Source: Leuconostoc lactis KCTC 3528 = DSM 20202 (GTDB taxonomy: Bacteria; Bacillota; Bacilli; Lactobacillales; Lactobacillaceae). From it: DNA of 64,000 nt. The notes below the pieces were generated by a model, which did not search any database, was not told the origin of the DNA, and saw only the letters and a list, made by a program, of their open reading frames with translations. Where the stretch lies: NCBI RefSeq assembly GCF_014651235.1, contig NZ_BMWM01000004.1, forward strand, positions 1 to 64,000, in the 5' to 3' direction. Positions 1-8,383 of this stretch are shown here, piece after piece (position 1 is the stretch's first letter; each line of letters starts with the position of its first letter). A program made the position numbers and the translations under genes.

Positions 1-57
1 AACACCATTAAAGACCTTGATGGGTTTTTCTGTCCACTTAAATGTTCAACTTAAATT

Positions 58-90
58 TTACAATCTGCCAAATGAAAACAATTCTGACAT
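58..90 (-). other. Ten-codon ORF after a strong RBS at the window edge
   Basis: An ATG at 90-88 follows an AGAAGGAG ribosome binding site (104-97) by six bases. It encodes MSELFSFGRL and then TAA. It lies directly downstream of the XylR/cre-controlled promoter at 130-162. It may be a leader peptide or the broken 5' end of a xylose gene. Another possible start, ATG at 8-6 with AAGG before it, points out of the window, so the first full gene of this operon probably lies to the left. Confidence 0.3.
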
Positions 91-129
91 GTATTACTCC
101 TTCTGGACATTAATGTCCCTATCAATTTA

Positions 130-162
130 ATCTTATGTTGGTTGGTTTACACAACCAACTTA
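130..162 (-). promoter_or_regulatory. Promoter with XylR operator, leftward
   Basis: Read leftward: -35 TTGGTT (158-153), a 17-base spacer and -10 TAAGAT (135-130). The spacer and -35 are covered by a dyad in the 10-5-10 layout of Bacillus XylR operators: TTGGTTGGTT (138-147), TACAC, AACCAACTTA (153-162). The inner seven bases of each arm are perfectly complementary. It should control a xylose-utilisation operon leaving the window on the left. Confidence 0.7.
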
Positions 163-171
163 CAACTATAT

Positions 172-185
172 TGTATACGCTTTCA
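172..185. promoter_or_regulatory. cre site, one mismatch
   Basis: TGTATACGCTTTCA matches the catabolite-responsive element consensus TGWNANCGNTNWCA at all but one position. It lies 13 bases upstream of the -35 of the leftward XylR-controlled promoter, so CcpA probably tunes that operon. Confidence 0.55.
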
Positions 186-245
186 TTCCTAAGCGCAACC
201 CTTTTTGTATAAAATTATTTCATTAAATTTTTACAGGATAATAAA

Positions 246-264
246 AAAACCCTGACTGGGTTTT
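246..264 (-). terminator. Rho-independent terminator of xylR
   Basis: AAAACCC pairs with GGGTTTT around a short loop and, read leftward, is followed by a T run. The TAA stop of the xylR-like gene lies inside its right arm. Confidence 0.6.
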
Positions 265-1444
265 AGTGTGTAAATACTAATGGTAGTTCCTCTAAATCAA
301 GAATTTTTCGAGTCATGGCTGCCGCACCACCAAGTAGTGTTGCTTCATAGACCGAGCGATTTGCAAACAAAATTTCACTCTCATTCGTTGGATTCATATG
401 TTGATAAGCTTCGATCACACGACTAAGTAAATTCGGCATTTCCGCAATAAACCGTGAATGAATAAATAATGCTTGGGGCGCAATCGTTTGAATGATATTG
501 TAGGCGACTTGGGCAATGCCGATTACCCAATCATCTAACAAACGCGTGCTCACCGCATTGTTCTGGTTGGCAAAAGTAACAAACGCATCACGATTTGCCA
601 CTGGATTTTCCGTCAAGGCTGCCAGTCGCGCCAACATCGCATCTTCTGAATATAAGTCTTCGATACGAATAGGATCGTTGTGTGCCATGGCCACAATACT
701 GCGCCCGACTTCACCCGCATCCCCTTGCATCCCACGATAAAGTTGACCATCAATAATGATGCCAGCACCAATACCATAATGGATATTCAAAGCCACTAAA
801 TTATCATACTGCGCTGTCCGGTAATAGTCATGATAGTCACGAATATAAACGGCCGCTGAATTCGCCTCATTTTCTAACATTACCGGCACACCGCCCACTT
901 TTTCAAGCGTTGCTGCAATATCGACGTTACGATAATCAAAAAACGGCGAATACACAACCTGATTATGATTCACCACCCCGTGAATCCCCACAGCAATCCC
1001 CATTAAACCTTCTTGGGTACCATGTTTTTTATTTTTATGGGCTTTCACATGCTGACTCATCAGTGCCAGCACTTCAACAATAGCGCGTCCGTCAACCAGC
1101 TCCGCGCTTTGAGAAATGACTTCACCACTAAGACGAACTAAAGCCATACGCAAATGATAACGCCCCATATCAAAACTCATCACATAGCCATATCGCCGAT
1201 TAAAACGAATCATTTTGGCTTTACGCCCACCCGTTTCAGTCGTTGTCCCTTCACCAAGGTCTTCAATAAACCCTAATTTATCCAAATCACGGTAAATCGA
1301 ACTAATCGTTGATTTGTGAAGGTTTAAATCGACAGCCAACTGCGCTCGCGATGTTTCCTTCGCGTTAAATAATGCTTGTAACACGAGACGTTGATTATGA
1401 TCTCTCATTGTGAGTTGATCTGATTTATCCATGTTTACCGACAC
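263..1444 (-). CDS. xylR: ROK-family xylose repressor (XylR-like)
   Basis: This 393-residue protein has an N-terminal winged HTH (about residues 15-75, with QLAVDLNLHKSTISSIYRDL) followed by a ROK sugar-kinase-like domain from about residue 85 to the end. The domain order and length are those of Bacillus XylR, which releases its operator on binding xylose. Two XylR-type operators flank the locus (138-162 and 4992-5016), and the neighbours are a beta-xylosidase and a GPH transporter, which support the assignment over a NagC/Mlc role. Inferred role: repression of xylo-oligosaccharide and xylose genes without inducer. The RBS before the ATG is weak, so initiation a few codons in, at MDKSDQ (Met5), is possible. 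Confidence 0.85.
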   Translation of the reverse strand: MSVNMDKSDQLTMRDHNQRLVLQALFNAKETSRAQLAVDLNLHKSTISSIYRDLDKLGFIEDLGEGTTTETGGRKAKMIRFNRRYGYVMSFDMGRYHLRMALVRLSGEVISQSAELVDGRAIVEVLALMSQHVKAHKNKKHGTQEGLMGIAVGIHGVVNHNQVVYSPFFDYRNVDIAATLEKVGGVPVMLENEANSAAVYIRDYHDYYRTAQYDNLVALNIHYGIGAGIIIDGQLYRGMQGDAGEVGRSIVAMAHNDPIRIEDLYSEDAMLARLAALTENPVANRDAFVTFANQNNAVSTRLLDDWVIGIAQVAYNIIQTIAPQALFIHSRFIAEMPNLLSRVIEAYQHMNPTNESEILFANRSVYEATLLGGAAAMTRKILDLEELPLVFTH

Positions 1445-1634
1445 TCCATTTCAAAGGACTGATGCTACTAATAGCTATTTTTGCGACAATCGTCGCCGGA
1501 TAACCAAGTCACGATAACTCGTTATCAGCAATCATTACACTTTTTGTTCCATTATATATTTATTGTACGTGAACTCAGCATATCCTTCAAGCAATACCTT
1601 AAACATCAGCCATTCACATTTTTAATGCCAATAA

Positions 1635-1663
1635 AAAATGGATCTTCACTGAAGATCCATTTA
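1635..1663 (-). terminator. Rho-independent terminator of xynB
   Basis: AAAATGGATCTTC and GAAGATCCATTT form a nearly perfect hairpin with a 3-base loop just after the xynB stop; read leftward it ends in an AT-rich tail. The rest of 1445-1634 shows no gene. Confidence 0.7.
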
Positions 1664-1669
1664 AATCAA

Positions 1670-3358
1670 TTAATCAAAACGTTGTTCTGACTTTTCCCAT
1701 GAGAACGAGCCGTCAGCCAGCACGCGATCCCCGAGTTCTTTGTAATCAAAGTACTCAAATTCTGCTGTTGAACCATAGCCTGAATAATCCACCGCAGCCA
1801 AACCAACATAGGCACCCGTAAAGAAGCCACCATATTCGCGGACAATATAGTCATCTGATAGTACCGCAGCATCTAACACAACACCTGTTGCATGCCATGT
1901 TTCCCCGTCAAATGAGTAATAGTACGTATACGTTTCCTTACGGTTTTCAGACTTAAAGTAGACGTATTCTGTCCCGTCAGGAATAACTGGGGCTTGATCA
2001 CGCAAATATGACGTGTAGCTACCATTGCGGAGACCACCCTTGTTTTCGGCAACTTCGATAACATTTTGGCCAGCATCATTCTTAGTAATGAAAATCCATG
2101 ACCAATGTGAGTGGTTATAGTAGTTCGTTAAACCAGCCATCGCTTGGTAAGAATAAGGCTCAAACTTCACCTTTGTTTCCGCATCAAAGTAGAAGGCTTG
2201 CCAACGACGTGCAATCAAAGACAAATCAAACGTATTTGCCAGTGAACCTTGTCCAATCAATGTTAACTTACCATCACCAGTGTGCCCCATTTTTTCAGTA
2301 AATGGTACACGTAGAGTATTCCAGTTAAGATCTAGCGTTGGTGTGTCAAACTCTTCATGTTGTGAATGATCTGCCGGTGCGTCTGTCACAATCGCATCCT
2401 TTGGTGCGTCAACAAATGTTTGACCACCGTGACCACCGACAATCCGTGGCCAACCTTCGTCGTCCCATTCAACCTTTTGAATTGCTGTTTCACGACATAA
2501 CGTTGACCAACCACGCGGATCCGTGGCACTTTCGTTGGCATGATGCCATGGGCGTGCCGTCAAAGAAGCATAGTACCATTCGCCGCCTGGTGTTGATACC
2601 AATGCACCGTGACCTTGCTTTTGCAAATAAGAATTTGGCGTATCAAAGTTCGTGATAAATGGCCCATCTGGTTCCACAACAAATGATAGTTCATCCAATG
2701 TCTTTGAACGTGATACCACTTCTTGGTGCGTAAAGATTGTGCCACCTTCAGCAGGGAACAAGTAGTATTCACCGTTAATCTTATACAAGTGTGGCCCTTC
2801 GACCAACTTGACATCTGTGCCGGCAAAAATAGTCCGTGCCGTTTCTGACTTCAACTGCATGGTATCTGTATCAAATTCTGTCAACGTAATACCATCAAAC
2901 GGATGACGATATTCACGGTGATCCCATGTTTGTTGTACCAAATACTTGCGACCATCGTCATCATGGAATAGTGACGCATCAAAGCCAACACCGTTAATCA
3001 AAACTGGCTTTGTCCATGGTCCTTGGATTGTTTCAGCTGTTGTCAGATAGTTCTTCATATCCTTGAAGTTACCATCTGTAATTTTCACATCGGTGAAAAT
3101 CAGCCAGAACTTGCCATCCGCATAAGAAAGGTCTGGCGCCCAGATACCGCCAGAAGACGGATTCCCTTTCATATCAAGCATCTCAGTCGTATCAAGTACA
3201 TTTTTAACTAGGTTCCAATGAACTAAATCCTTTGATTCATGAATACGAACCCCAGGGAACCATTCAAATGTTGACGTTGCAATGTAATAAGTATCACCCA
3301 CACGAATAATTGATGGATCCGGATTAAAACCGGGTAATACAGGATTCTGGATCTGCAT
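1670..3358 (-). CDS. xynB: GH43 beta-xylosidase
   Basis: The 562-residue protein starts MQIQNPVLPGFNPDPSIIRV, the hallmark of GH43 beta-xylosidases that release xylose from the non-reducing end of xylo-oligosaccharides. The Asp in NPDPS fits the catalytic base, and the Glu in KLVEGPHLYK the catalytic acid. The N-terminal five-bladed propeller (about 1-320) is followed by the usual beta-sandwich domain (about 340-560). There is no signal peptide, so it acts in the cytoplasm on imported oligomers. An AGGAG RBS precedes the ATG. It follows xynP by about 30 bases, the same order as Bacillus xynPB, and is probably co-transcribed from the XylR/cre-controlled promoter at 4980-5008. Confidence 0.93.
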   Translation of the reverse strand: MQIQNPVLPGFNPDPSIIRVGDTYYIATSTFEWFPGVRIHESKDLVHWNLVKNVLDTTEMLDMKGNPSSGGIWAPDLSYADGKFWLIFTDVKITDGNFKDMKNYLTTAETIQGPWTKPVLINGVGFDASLFHDDDGRKYLVQQTWDHREYRHPFDGITLTEFDTDTMQLKSETARTIFAGTDVKLVEGPHLYKINGEYYLFPAEGGTIFTHQEVVSRSKTLDELSFVVEPDGPFITNFDTPNSYLQKQGHGALVSTPGGEWYYASLTARPWHHANESATDPRGWSTLCRETAIQKVEWDDEGWPRIVGGHGGQTFVDAPKDAIVTDAPADHSQHEEFDTPTLDLNWNTLRVPFTEKMGHTGDGKLTLIGQGSLANTFDLSLIARRWQAFYFDAETKVKFEPYSYQAMAGLTNYYNHSHWSWIFITKNDAGQNVIEVAENKGGLRNGSYTSYLRDQAPVIPDGTEYVYFKSENRKETYTYYYSFDGETWHATGVVLDAAVLSDDYIVREYGGFFTGAYVGLAAVDYSGYGSTAEFEYFDYKELGDRVLADGSFSWEKSEQRFD

Positions 3359-3390
3359 AATTTTCTCCTATTAACTTAATCTTTCAACAA

Positions 3391-4860
3391 TTAACTATTC
3401 TTTTCTTTAAGCGCTTTATTCATTTCATCAACATAAGCGTCAGACAAAGGATAACGGCTAATCACAAACATTGCCAAGAGTGCCAAGATAGCTGGCAACC
3501 AAATCATTGACCATTCAATACCTGTCTGGGCAAGTGCTGATTGTGTCAAAGCGCCTGACTTAAAGTCAGTCATTTGGAGCAAATAACCTGGGATAATACC
3601 ACCTAAGGCCAAACCAATCTTGAAGAAGAGTCCCATGATGGCGTTGATAATACCGACCACACGCTTACCAGAAATATATTCACCATGCGCAACAACTTCA
3701 GGAACCAAGGCCCACATGAAACCAGTTGCTGATGTCAATCCCCACTGTTGCAAGAAACTACCAGTGAAGCCAAGCCAGTCTGCTGATGGATTCTTTGACC
3801 AAGCAAAGAGGAACAATTGACCAACAATGAAGATACTCAAGAATGTGTAGAAGAAGCCCTTCTTACCCAAAATAGCACGTAGTCGTGGCCACATCACAAC
3901 CAAGAAAATACCTGGAATTGAGCCAATCAAACCAGTTGAGGCCATCAAGGCTGACTTACCACCTTCAACACCAAAGTTGTATTGCATAAAGTATGGTCGT
4001 ACCGTGTTACCAAAGAACATCAATGTAAAGCCAACAAGGAAGAACATACCCAAGACTTGTAGGGCCTTGTTACACTTAAATTCCGCAAAAAGATCTGTAT
4101 ACTTGACTTGATCGCTTGCTGTTTTTTTAGGTAGCACACGTTCTTTTGTGTTATGGTAAGCCACGAATAGGCTCGCTGCCCCAATTAACATATAGATGCC
4201 ATACACTTTAAACCAAGCACCCGCTGCTTCTGGCGCACCATAATTACCCAAATTCAACTTCAAACCAAACAAACCAGTGTCTGTTAATTTTGCGTTTGGT
4301 GAAGCCAGTTGTACAAACAAGGGGAAAAGTGTGTACACGAGCAAGTTACCAACGTTGGCCAACATCATACGTGTTGACGTCAACTTACCGACTTCTGTTT
4401 CATCACGTGTCAATGAGGCGTTCAAGGCACCATAAGGAATATTGACAAATGAGTAAACCAAGGCCGTTGCCATATATGAAACTGTTGCGTAGGCTGTTGT
4501 GGCTACTGTACCAGCACCAAGTACCTTAGCGACTGGCAAGAAGAGCAATGCCGCCAAAATAACCAACGGCAAACCAAAGTTCATCAGGAATGGGCGGTAC
4601 TTACCGTTTTTTGTGACGCGAGACTTATCGACAACCGTGCCGACCCAAGGATCCCAAATAACGTTAATCCAACGGACAACCAAAAAGATTGTTGCCCCAA
4701 CACCGGCAGAAATACCATTAATGTTCGTCAGGTAAAATAGTAAGAAACTACCGACCGTACCGAACACCAAGTTTTGAGCAAAATCGCCCAATCCATAACT
4801 CACACGATCCCACGTTGTGAGCTTAGCAAATTCATTATTCTTCTGAACATTTGCGTCCAT
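3391..4860 (-). CDS. xynP: GPH-family xyloside/cation symporter
   Basis: This membrane protein of about 489 residues has some 12 hydrophobic helices and the GPH (glycoside-pentoside-hexuronide) start, with DRVSYGLGDFAQNLVF near residue 20. The family couples sugar uptake to H+ or Na+. The ATG at 4860-4858 is chosen because AGAAGGAG lies seven bases upstream; the longer TTG-initiated frame runs through that RBS. It is the first gene of the xynP-xynB unit, downstream of a promoter with XylR operator and a perfect cre. Xylobiose or xylo-oligosaccharides are the likely substrates from context; the sequence alone does not fix the sugar. Confidence 0.85.
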   Translation of the reverse strand: MDANVQKNNEFAKLTTWDRVSYGLGDFAQNLVFGTVGSFLLFYLTNINGISAGVGATIFLVVRWINVIWDPWVGTVVDKSRVTKNGKYRPFLMNFGLPLVILAALLFLPVAKVLGAGTVATTAYATVSYMATALVYSFVNIPYGALNASLTRDETEVGKLTSTRMMLANVGNLLVYTLFPLFVQLASPNAKLTDTGLFGLKLNLGNYGAPEAAGAWFKVYGIYMLIGAASLFVAYHNTKERVLPKKTASDQVKYTDLFAEFKCNKALQVLGMFFLVGFTLMFFGNTVRPYFMQYNFGVEGGKSALMASTGLIGSIPGIFLVVMWPRLRAILGKKGFFYTFLSIFIVGQLFLFAWSKNPSADWLGFTGSFLQQWGLTSATGFMWALVPEVVAHGEYISGKRVVGIINAIMGLFFKIGLALGGIIPGYLLQMTDFKSGALTQSALAQTGIEWSMIWLPAILALLAMFVISRYPLSDAYVDEMNKALKEKNS

Positions 4861-4949
4861 CTTTCTTCTCCTTCTAGCTAACAAATTATGCTATTTTTTG
4901 TCACCACATTTCAAAATCAGACGTCTCCAGATGCCGCCTATGGTGATTC

Positions 4950-4963
4950 TGAAAGCGGTAACA
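4950..4963. promoter_or_regulatory. cre site, perfect match
   Basis: TGAAAGCGGTAACA fits TGWNANCGNTNWCA at every position. It lies just downstream of the xynP -10, a typical place for CcpA roadblock repression by preferred sugars. Confidence 0.8.
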
Positions 4964-4979
4964 TTTCTTTTGTAATGTT

Positions 4980-5016
4980 AATATATCATAGTTGGTTTGT
5001 TCGCACAACTAACTAA
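4980..5016 (-). promoter_or_regulatory. xynP promoter with XylR operator
   Basis: Read leftward: -35 TTGTGC (5008-5003), a 17-base spacer and -10 TATATT (4985-4980). The operator arms TTGGTTTGTT (4992-5001) and AACTAACTAA (5007-5016) with a 5-base centre match the Bacillus xyl operator layout with about one change per arm. Bound XylR would cover the -35 and spacer. Confidence 0.8.
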
Positions 5017-5116
5017 CGTAAATTTTTTTCTATTTTTTTGAAATATTTAAAACGACTGTGTTGTTAGTCCCCCTACAGCCCTACAGGCAACCTAAATTTC
5101 AAACCTTTACACCATC

Positions 5117-5146
5117 AAAAAAAGATAGCATTCGCTATCTTTTTTA
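5117..5146 (-). terminator. Terminator downstream of recQ
   Basis: AAAAAAAGATAGC and GCTATCTTTTTT form a perfect hairpin with a 4-base loop. It is symmetric enough to work both ways, but only the leftward recQ transcript needs it. Confidence 0.8.
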
Positions 5147-5162
5147 AACATCTGATGCCTGA

Positions 5163-6962
5163 TTATGCCTCAGCAAGTACTGCCGCAAAGTCATCATGAT
5201 AAATTTCAAATTTCTTCTCACCCACACCAGATATGGCTAAAAATTCATCTGCTGTTTTTGGTCGGAGAACGGCCATATTCATCAATGTTTTATCTGAGAA
5301 AATCATAAACGGTGGCAAACCCGCTTCACGTGCAAGCGACAAGCGCTTCATCTTTAATTTAGCAAACAATTGGTTATCTTCATCCGACAACTTTAAGCCG
5401 TCAGTCGCCACGTTGGTTTGACGCTGGGCAATGACTTGCTGGTTAACCCGCTTAGTCACTTTTAATTGCCCTTTGAGCACCTGCACACCACGATCTGTCA
5501 GCTTTAAGACAGGGAATTCGCCGCCTTCAATCCGCAAATAGCCGTCGGCCGTTAAATAATCAATAAAGCGACTAATATCTTTAATCGTCCGCTCTTTCAT
5601 CAAGCCAAATGTGGGTAATGTCGTTAAATGTGCATACTTTTGCACACTGGCATCCCGTGAGCCTTTGAGGACTTTAGCGACCAAAGTTTTCCCAAAACTT
5701 TGGTTCATCCGCACAACATTGGCCAAGACACGCTGCGCATCGGTTGTCACATCCACCCGTTCACGCGCATCCAAACAGTTCGAACACTGACCACAATCTT
5801 CGGTCACTAGTTCACCAAAGTAACTCAAGAGATACCGCGGCAGACAGGTTTCCGTATTGGCAAAAGCATTCATTTCACGAATTTTATTGTATTCATTTTG
5901 CTTATGCGCTTCGGTTCCTTCAGACTTCTGCACAAAAAATTCCTGCAAATGAATATCTTGCGGTGCATACAATAAAACTGCCTCTGACGGCAACCCGTCA
6001 CGGCCCGCACGGCCAATTTCTTGATAATAAGCCTCAATGTTGCCTGGCACGGCGTAATGAATGACAAAACGCACATCCGGCTTGTTAATTCCCATGCCAA
6101 AAGCATTGGTGGCAATCATCACTTGGACATCATCATATAAAAAGGCTTCTTGCATCGCTTGACGCTCTTTTTCTGGTAATCCAGCATGATAACGCCCAAC
6201 TTTGACACCTTTTTTAGCCAAAAAGTCATATAATTCATCAACTTGTTTACGCGTTGCCGCATAAATAATGCCACTTTTTCCAGTATTAGACCGCAAATAA
6301 TCTTGGACATATTGGCGTTTATCGACTTGATGGACGATTTTAAGGGCCAAATTATCACGGGCAAAGCCGGTTAAAACAGTGTCTTCATCACTAACCGCCA
6401 GCAATTGCTGCAAGTTTTGACGAACACGATCCGTGGCCGTCGCCGTCAAACCAAGTACTGCTGGCTGGCCTGGAATTTGTGCGAGTAACGGCAAAATATT
6501 CAAGTAACTAGGTCTGAAATCATGTCCCCATTGTGACATAACATGGGCTTCATCAATGGCAATTAATTCAATCGGCAGTTGCTGGACAAAATTAAAAAAA
6601 CTCGGAATTTCCAAGCGTTCAGGTGACACATACAACATTTTATAAAAGCCAGCCCGAATGTCAGACATGCGTTGCGCCTGTTCTTGACCTGTCAAAGTTG
6701 AGTTCAAAAAGGTCGCGTCAATCCCCATCGCATTCAGACCATCCACTTGGTCCTTCATCAGCGAAATCAACGGCGAGACCACCAAGGTAATTCCTTCAAA
6801 CATCACAGCCGGTAGCTGATACGTGATGGATTTCCCACCACCAGTGGGCATAATCGCTAGCGCATGCTTATGTGCTAAGACTTTTTCAATAATATCTAAT
6901 TGTCCGGTACGAAAATCATCGTAACCAAAGACTTCTTTTAAAATTTCACGCGGTTTTTGCAT
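5163..6962 (-). CDS. recQ: ATP-dependent 3'-5' DNA helicase RecQ
   Basis: The 599-residue protein has full RecQ architecture. Walker A is GGGKSITYQLPA (about 40), the DEAH box is AIDEAHVMSQWGHDFRP (about 135), and motif VI is QEIGRAGRDG. A four-cysteine zinc module follows (CLPRYLLSYFGE then CGQCSNCLD, about 370-395), then an RQC winged helix and a C-terminal HRDC domain (about 525-599). The role is replication-fork and recombination repair. There is no clear RBS; TATAAT ends about nine bases before the ATG. It may be made by coupling from the phosphatase gene 37 bases upstream, or from a leaderless transcript. Confidence 0.93.
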   Translation of the reverse strand: MQKPREILKEVFGYDDFRTGQLDIIEKVLAHKHALAIMPTGGGKSITYQLPAVMFEGITLVVSPLISLMKDQVDGLNAMGIDATFLNSTLTGQEQAQRMSDIRAGFYKMLYVSPERLEIPSFFNFVQQLPIELIAIDEAHVMSQWGHDFRPSYLNILPLLAQIPGQPAVLGLTATATDRVRQNLQQLLAVSDEDTVLTGFARDNLALKIVHQVDKRQYVQDYLRSNTGKSGIIYAATRKQVDELYDFLAKKGVKVGRYHAGLPEKERQAMQEAFLYDDVQVMIATNAFGMGINKPDVRFVIHYAVPGNIEAYYQEIGRAGRDGLPSEAVLLYAPQDIHLQEFFVQKSEGTEAHKQNEYNKIREMNAFANTETCLPRYLLSYFGELVTEDCGQCSNCLDARERVDVTTDAQRVLANVVRMNQSFGKTLVAKVLKGSRDASVQKYAHLTTLPTFGLMKERTIKDISRFIDYLTADGYLRIEGGEFPVLKLTDRGVQVLKGQLKVTKRVNQQVIAQRQTNVATDGLKLSDEDNQLFAKLKMKRLSLAREAGLPPFMIFSDKTLMNMAVLRPKTADEFLAISGVGEKKFEIYHDDFAAVLAEA

Positions 6963-6999
6963 AATTCTATTATAAGCTATTGCGTCAACCGATGGGCAG

Positions 7000-7656
7000 T
7001 TAAAAGACCGTCGTCAAATCATTAACCGTTTGCACTTGCAAAGCACCGGTGGCACTTAGATCAAAAATAGCCACCGAACCATTTTGTGGCCGTTGCGCTG
7101 TCATTAGCTGGCCGTAGTGTTGTGCCAAATTGCCAATGAGTTGACCGTGCGTCACAAGCAAAATTGTCGCGTCAGCCGGATATTTTGCCAGTAAGTTAGC
7201 CAAGGCTTGATCAATGCGTTGCCAAAAGGCGGCCGCATTTTCCCCGAGATGTTGCGGATCCAGTTGATAAATCGTATCCATGATCGTCGTCATGTCTGCG
7301 TGCTCAGCAATTTCGCTAGGATCATCTGTCACCAGCCCTAACGCGGCCGCTACAGCAGACCACATCTCATGATTACCCCCACCTTCAAAACTACCAAAAA
7401 AATACTCCCGCCATTCGGGTGTACTGATTAACGCTGGGGGCGTTTGCAGGTTTTCAGCCAACACAAATTCAGCCGTATGAATCGCCCGCGATGTATCTGA
7501 TGACAAAGCGGCATCAAAATGCACATTTTTCAAGCGTTGACCGGCCGCACGGCCATCTGCTTCGCCTTTTGGTGTTAAGGGCGTATCGGCCCAACCTTGG
7601 ACTTTGTCTAACCAATTAAAAATTGTTTGACCATGTCGTACTGCATATATCCTCAT
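7000..7656 (-). CDS. Histidine phosphatase family protein
   Basis: This 218-residue protein carries the phosphoglycerate-mutase-like signature RHGQT at residues 7-11, where the His is the phosphate acceptor. The second catalytic His is in LVTHGQLIGNLA near residue 170. The acidic region around EWREYFFGSFEGG fits cofactor-independent phosphatases (PhoE/GpmB type) rather than a true glycolytic mutase. A GAGGAG RBS precedes the ATG by eight bases. recQ follows 37 bases later and is probably in the same transcript. The substrate is unknown. Confidence 0.8.
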   Translation of the reverse strand: MRIYAVRHGQTIFNWLDKVQGWADTPLTPKGEADGRAAGQRLKNVHFDAALSSDTSRAIHTAEFVLAENLQTPPALISTPEWREYFFGSFEGGGNHEMWSAVAAALGLVTDDPSEIAEHADMTTIMDTIYQLDPQHLGENAAAFWQRIDQALANLLAKYPADATILLVTHGQLIGNLAQHYGQLMTAQRPQNGSVAIFDLSATGALQVQTVNDLTTVF

Positions 7657-7781
7657 ACTAACGTCTCCTCATTGTTGTCACATACCATAAAACCATTGTT
7701 TAAATTCTATTTTACGCGTCTCTGTATTTTTTAACAAAAAAAGATACTGTTTACGCAACGTGTCTTGTTAATTAGCAGGAT

Positions 7782-8240
7782 TTAAAACGGATTCAATTGA
7801 AATGACCAAGGGATATATTGCCGAAAAATGTAATGCAAACCAGCCAGCAGACCAGCTACCACTGCCAAGACCAAAAGATCATCACTTTGGAATGCTTGCG
7901 TTTGCTGCAATGACCAACCCACTCCTTGTACGCCAATATAGAGCACACTAAACCATCCAAAATAGGCCGCTAAAATATTCCCGCCAATGCGGGTCGTTTT
8001 GTCAAACCAGTTCTCTGGTTGCCCAGCAAAAAACTTCACATGTAACCAATCCAAAAACAACATGATAAACACAAAACTGATCATATCCATGCTGACTAAT
8101 TTCAAAATAGTCCAATAATCTTGCGGCACACTAAATGGTTGTTGGTGCCAAAGGTTAAGCAAATAAGCGGTCAAAATATCTGACCCCAAAATAAATAATA
8201 ACCAACTCAACGGTTTTGCACGTACCATATCACGAATCAT
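7782..8240 (-). CDS. Four-helix membrane protein, unknown function
   Basis: Not recognised. The 152-residue protein has four hydrophobic segments (about residues 12-32, 48-68, 85-108 and 122-140), joined by short loops with aromatic and charged residues. The ATG at 8240-8238 is preferred because AAGGGAG lies six bases before it; the longer TTG start would place that RBS inside the gene. It has no operon partner closer than about 125 bases on either side. The layout resembles small integral membrane proteins of lactobacilli without known function. Confidence 0.6.
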   Translation of the reverse strand: MIRDMVRAKPLSWLLFILGSDILTAYLLNLWHQQPFSVPQDYWTILKLVSMDMISFVFIMLFLDWLHVKFFAGQPENWFDKTTRIGGNILAAYFGWFSVLYIGVQGVGWSLQQTQAFQSDDLLVLAVVAGLLAGLHYIFRQYIPWSFQLNPF

Positions 8241-8342
8241 ATCTTGCTCCCTTATTACCAACGCAACGCCCTATCCCCATCGCATCGGTCATGCCCTGTT
8301 TACTCGATTATACCACGTCTTCTTGACCAAGCAGCCCACAAT

Positions 8343-8380
8343 AAAACGCGTGACCTACTCAATGGTGTCACGCGTTTTTT
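8343..8380 (-). terminator. Terminator downstream of nhaC
   Basis: AAAACGCGTGAC and GTCACGCGTTTTTT form a strong hairpin with a 12-base loop, just after the nhaC stop on the leftward transcript. Confidence 0.75.
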
Positions 8381-8383
8381 AAA

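Noticed and set aside
7730-7775. Possible terminator after the small membrane protein gene
   Set aside because: A T run is present on the leftward strand but only a weak, mismatched stem can be drawn.
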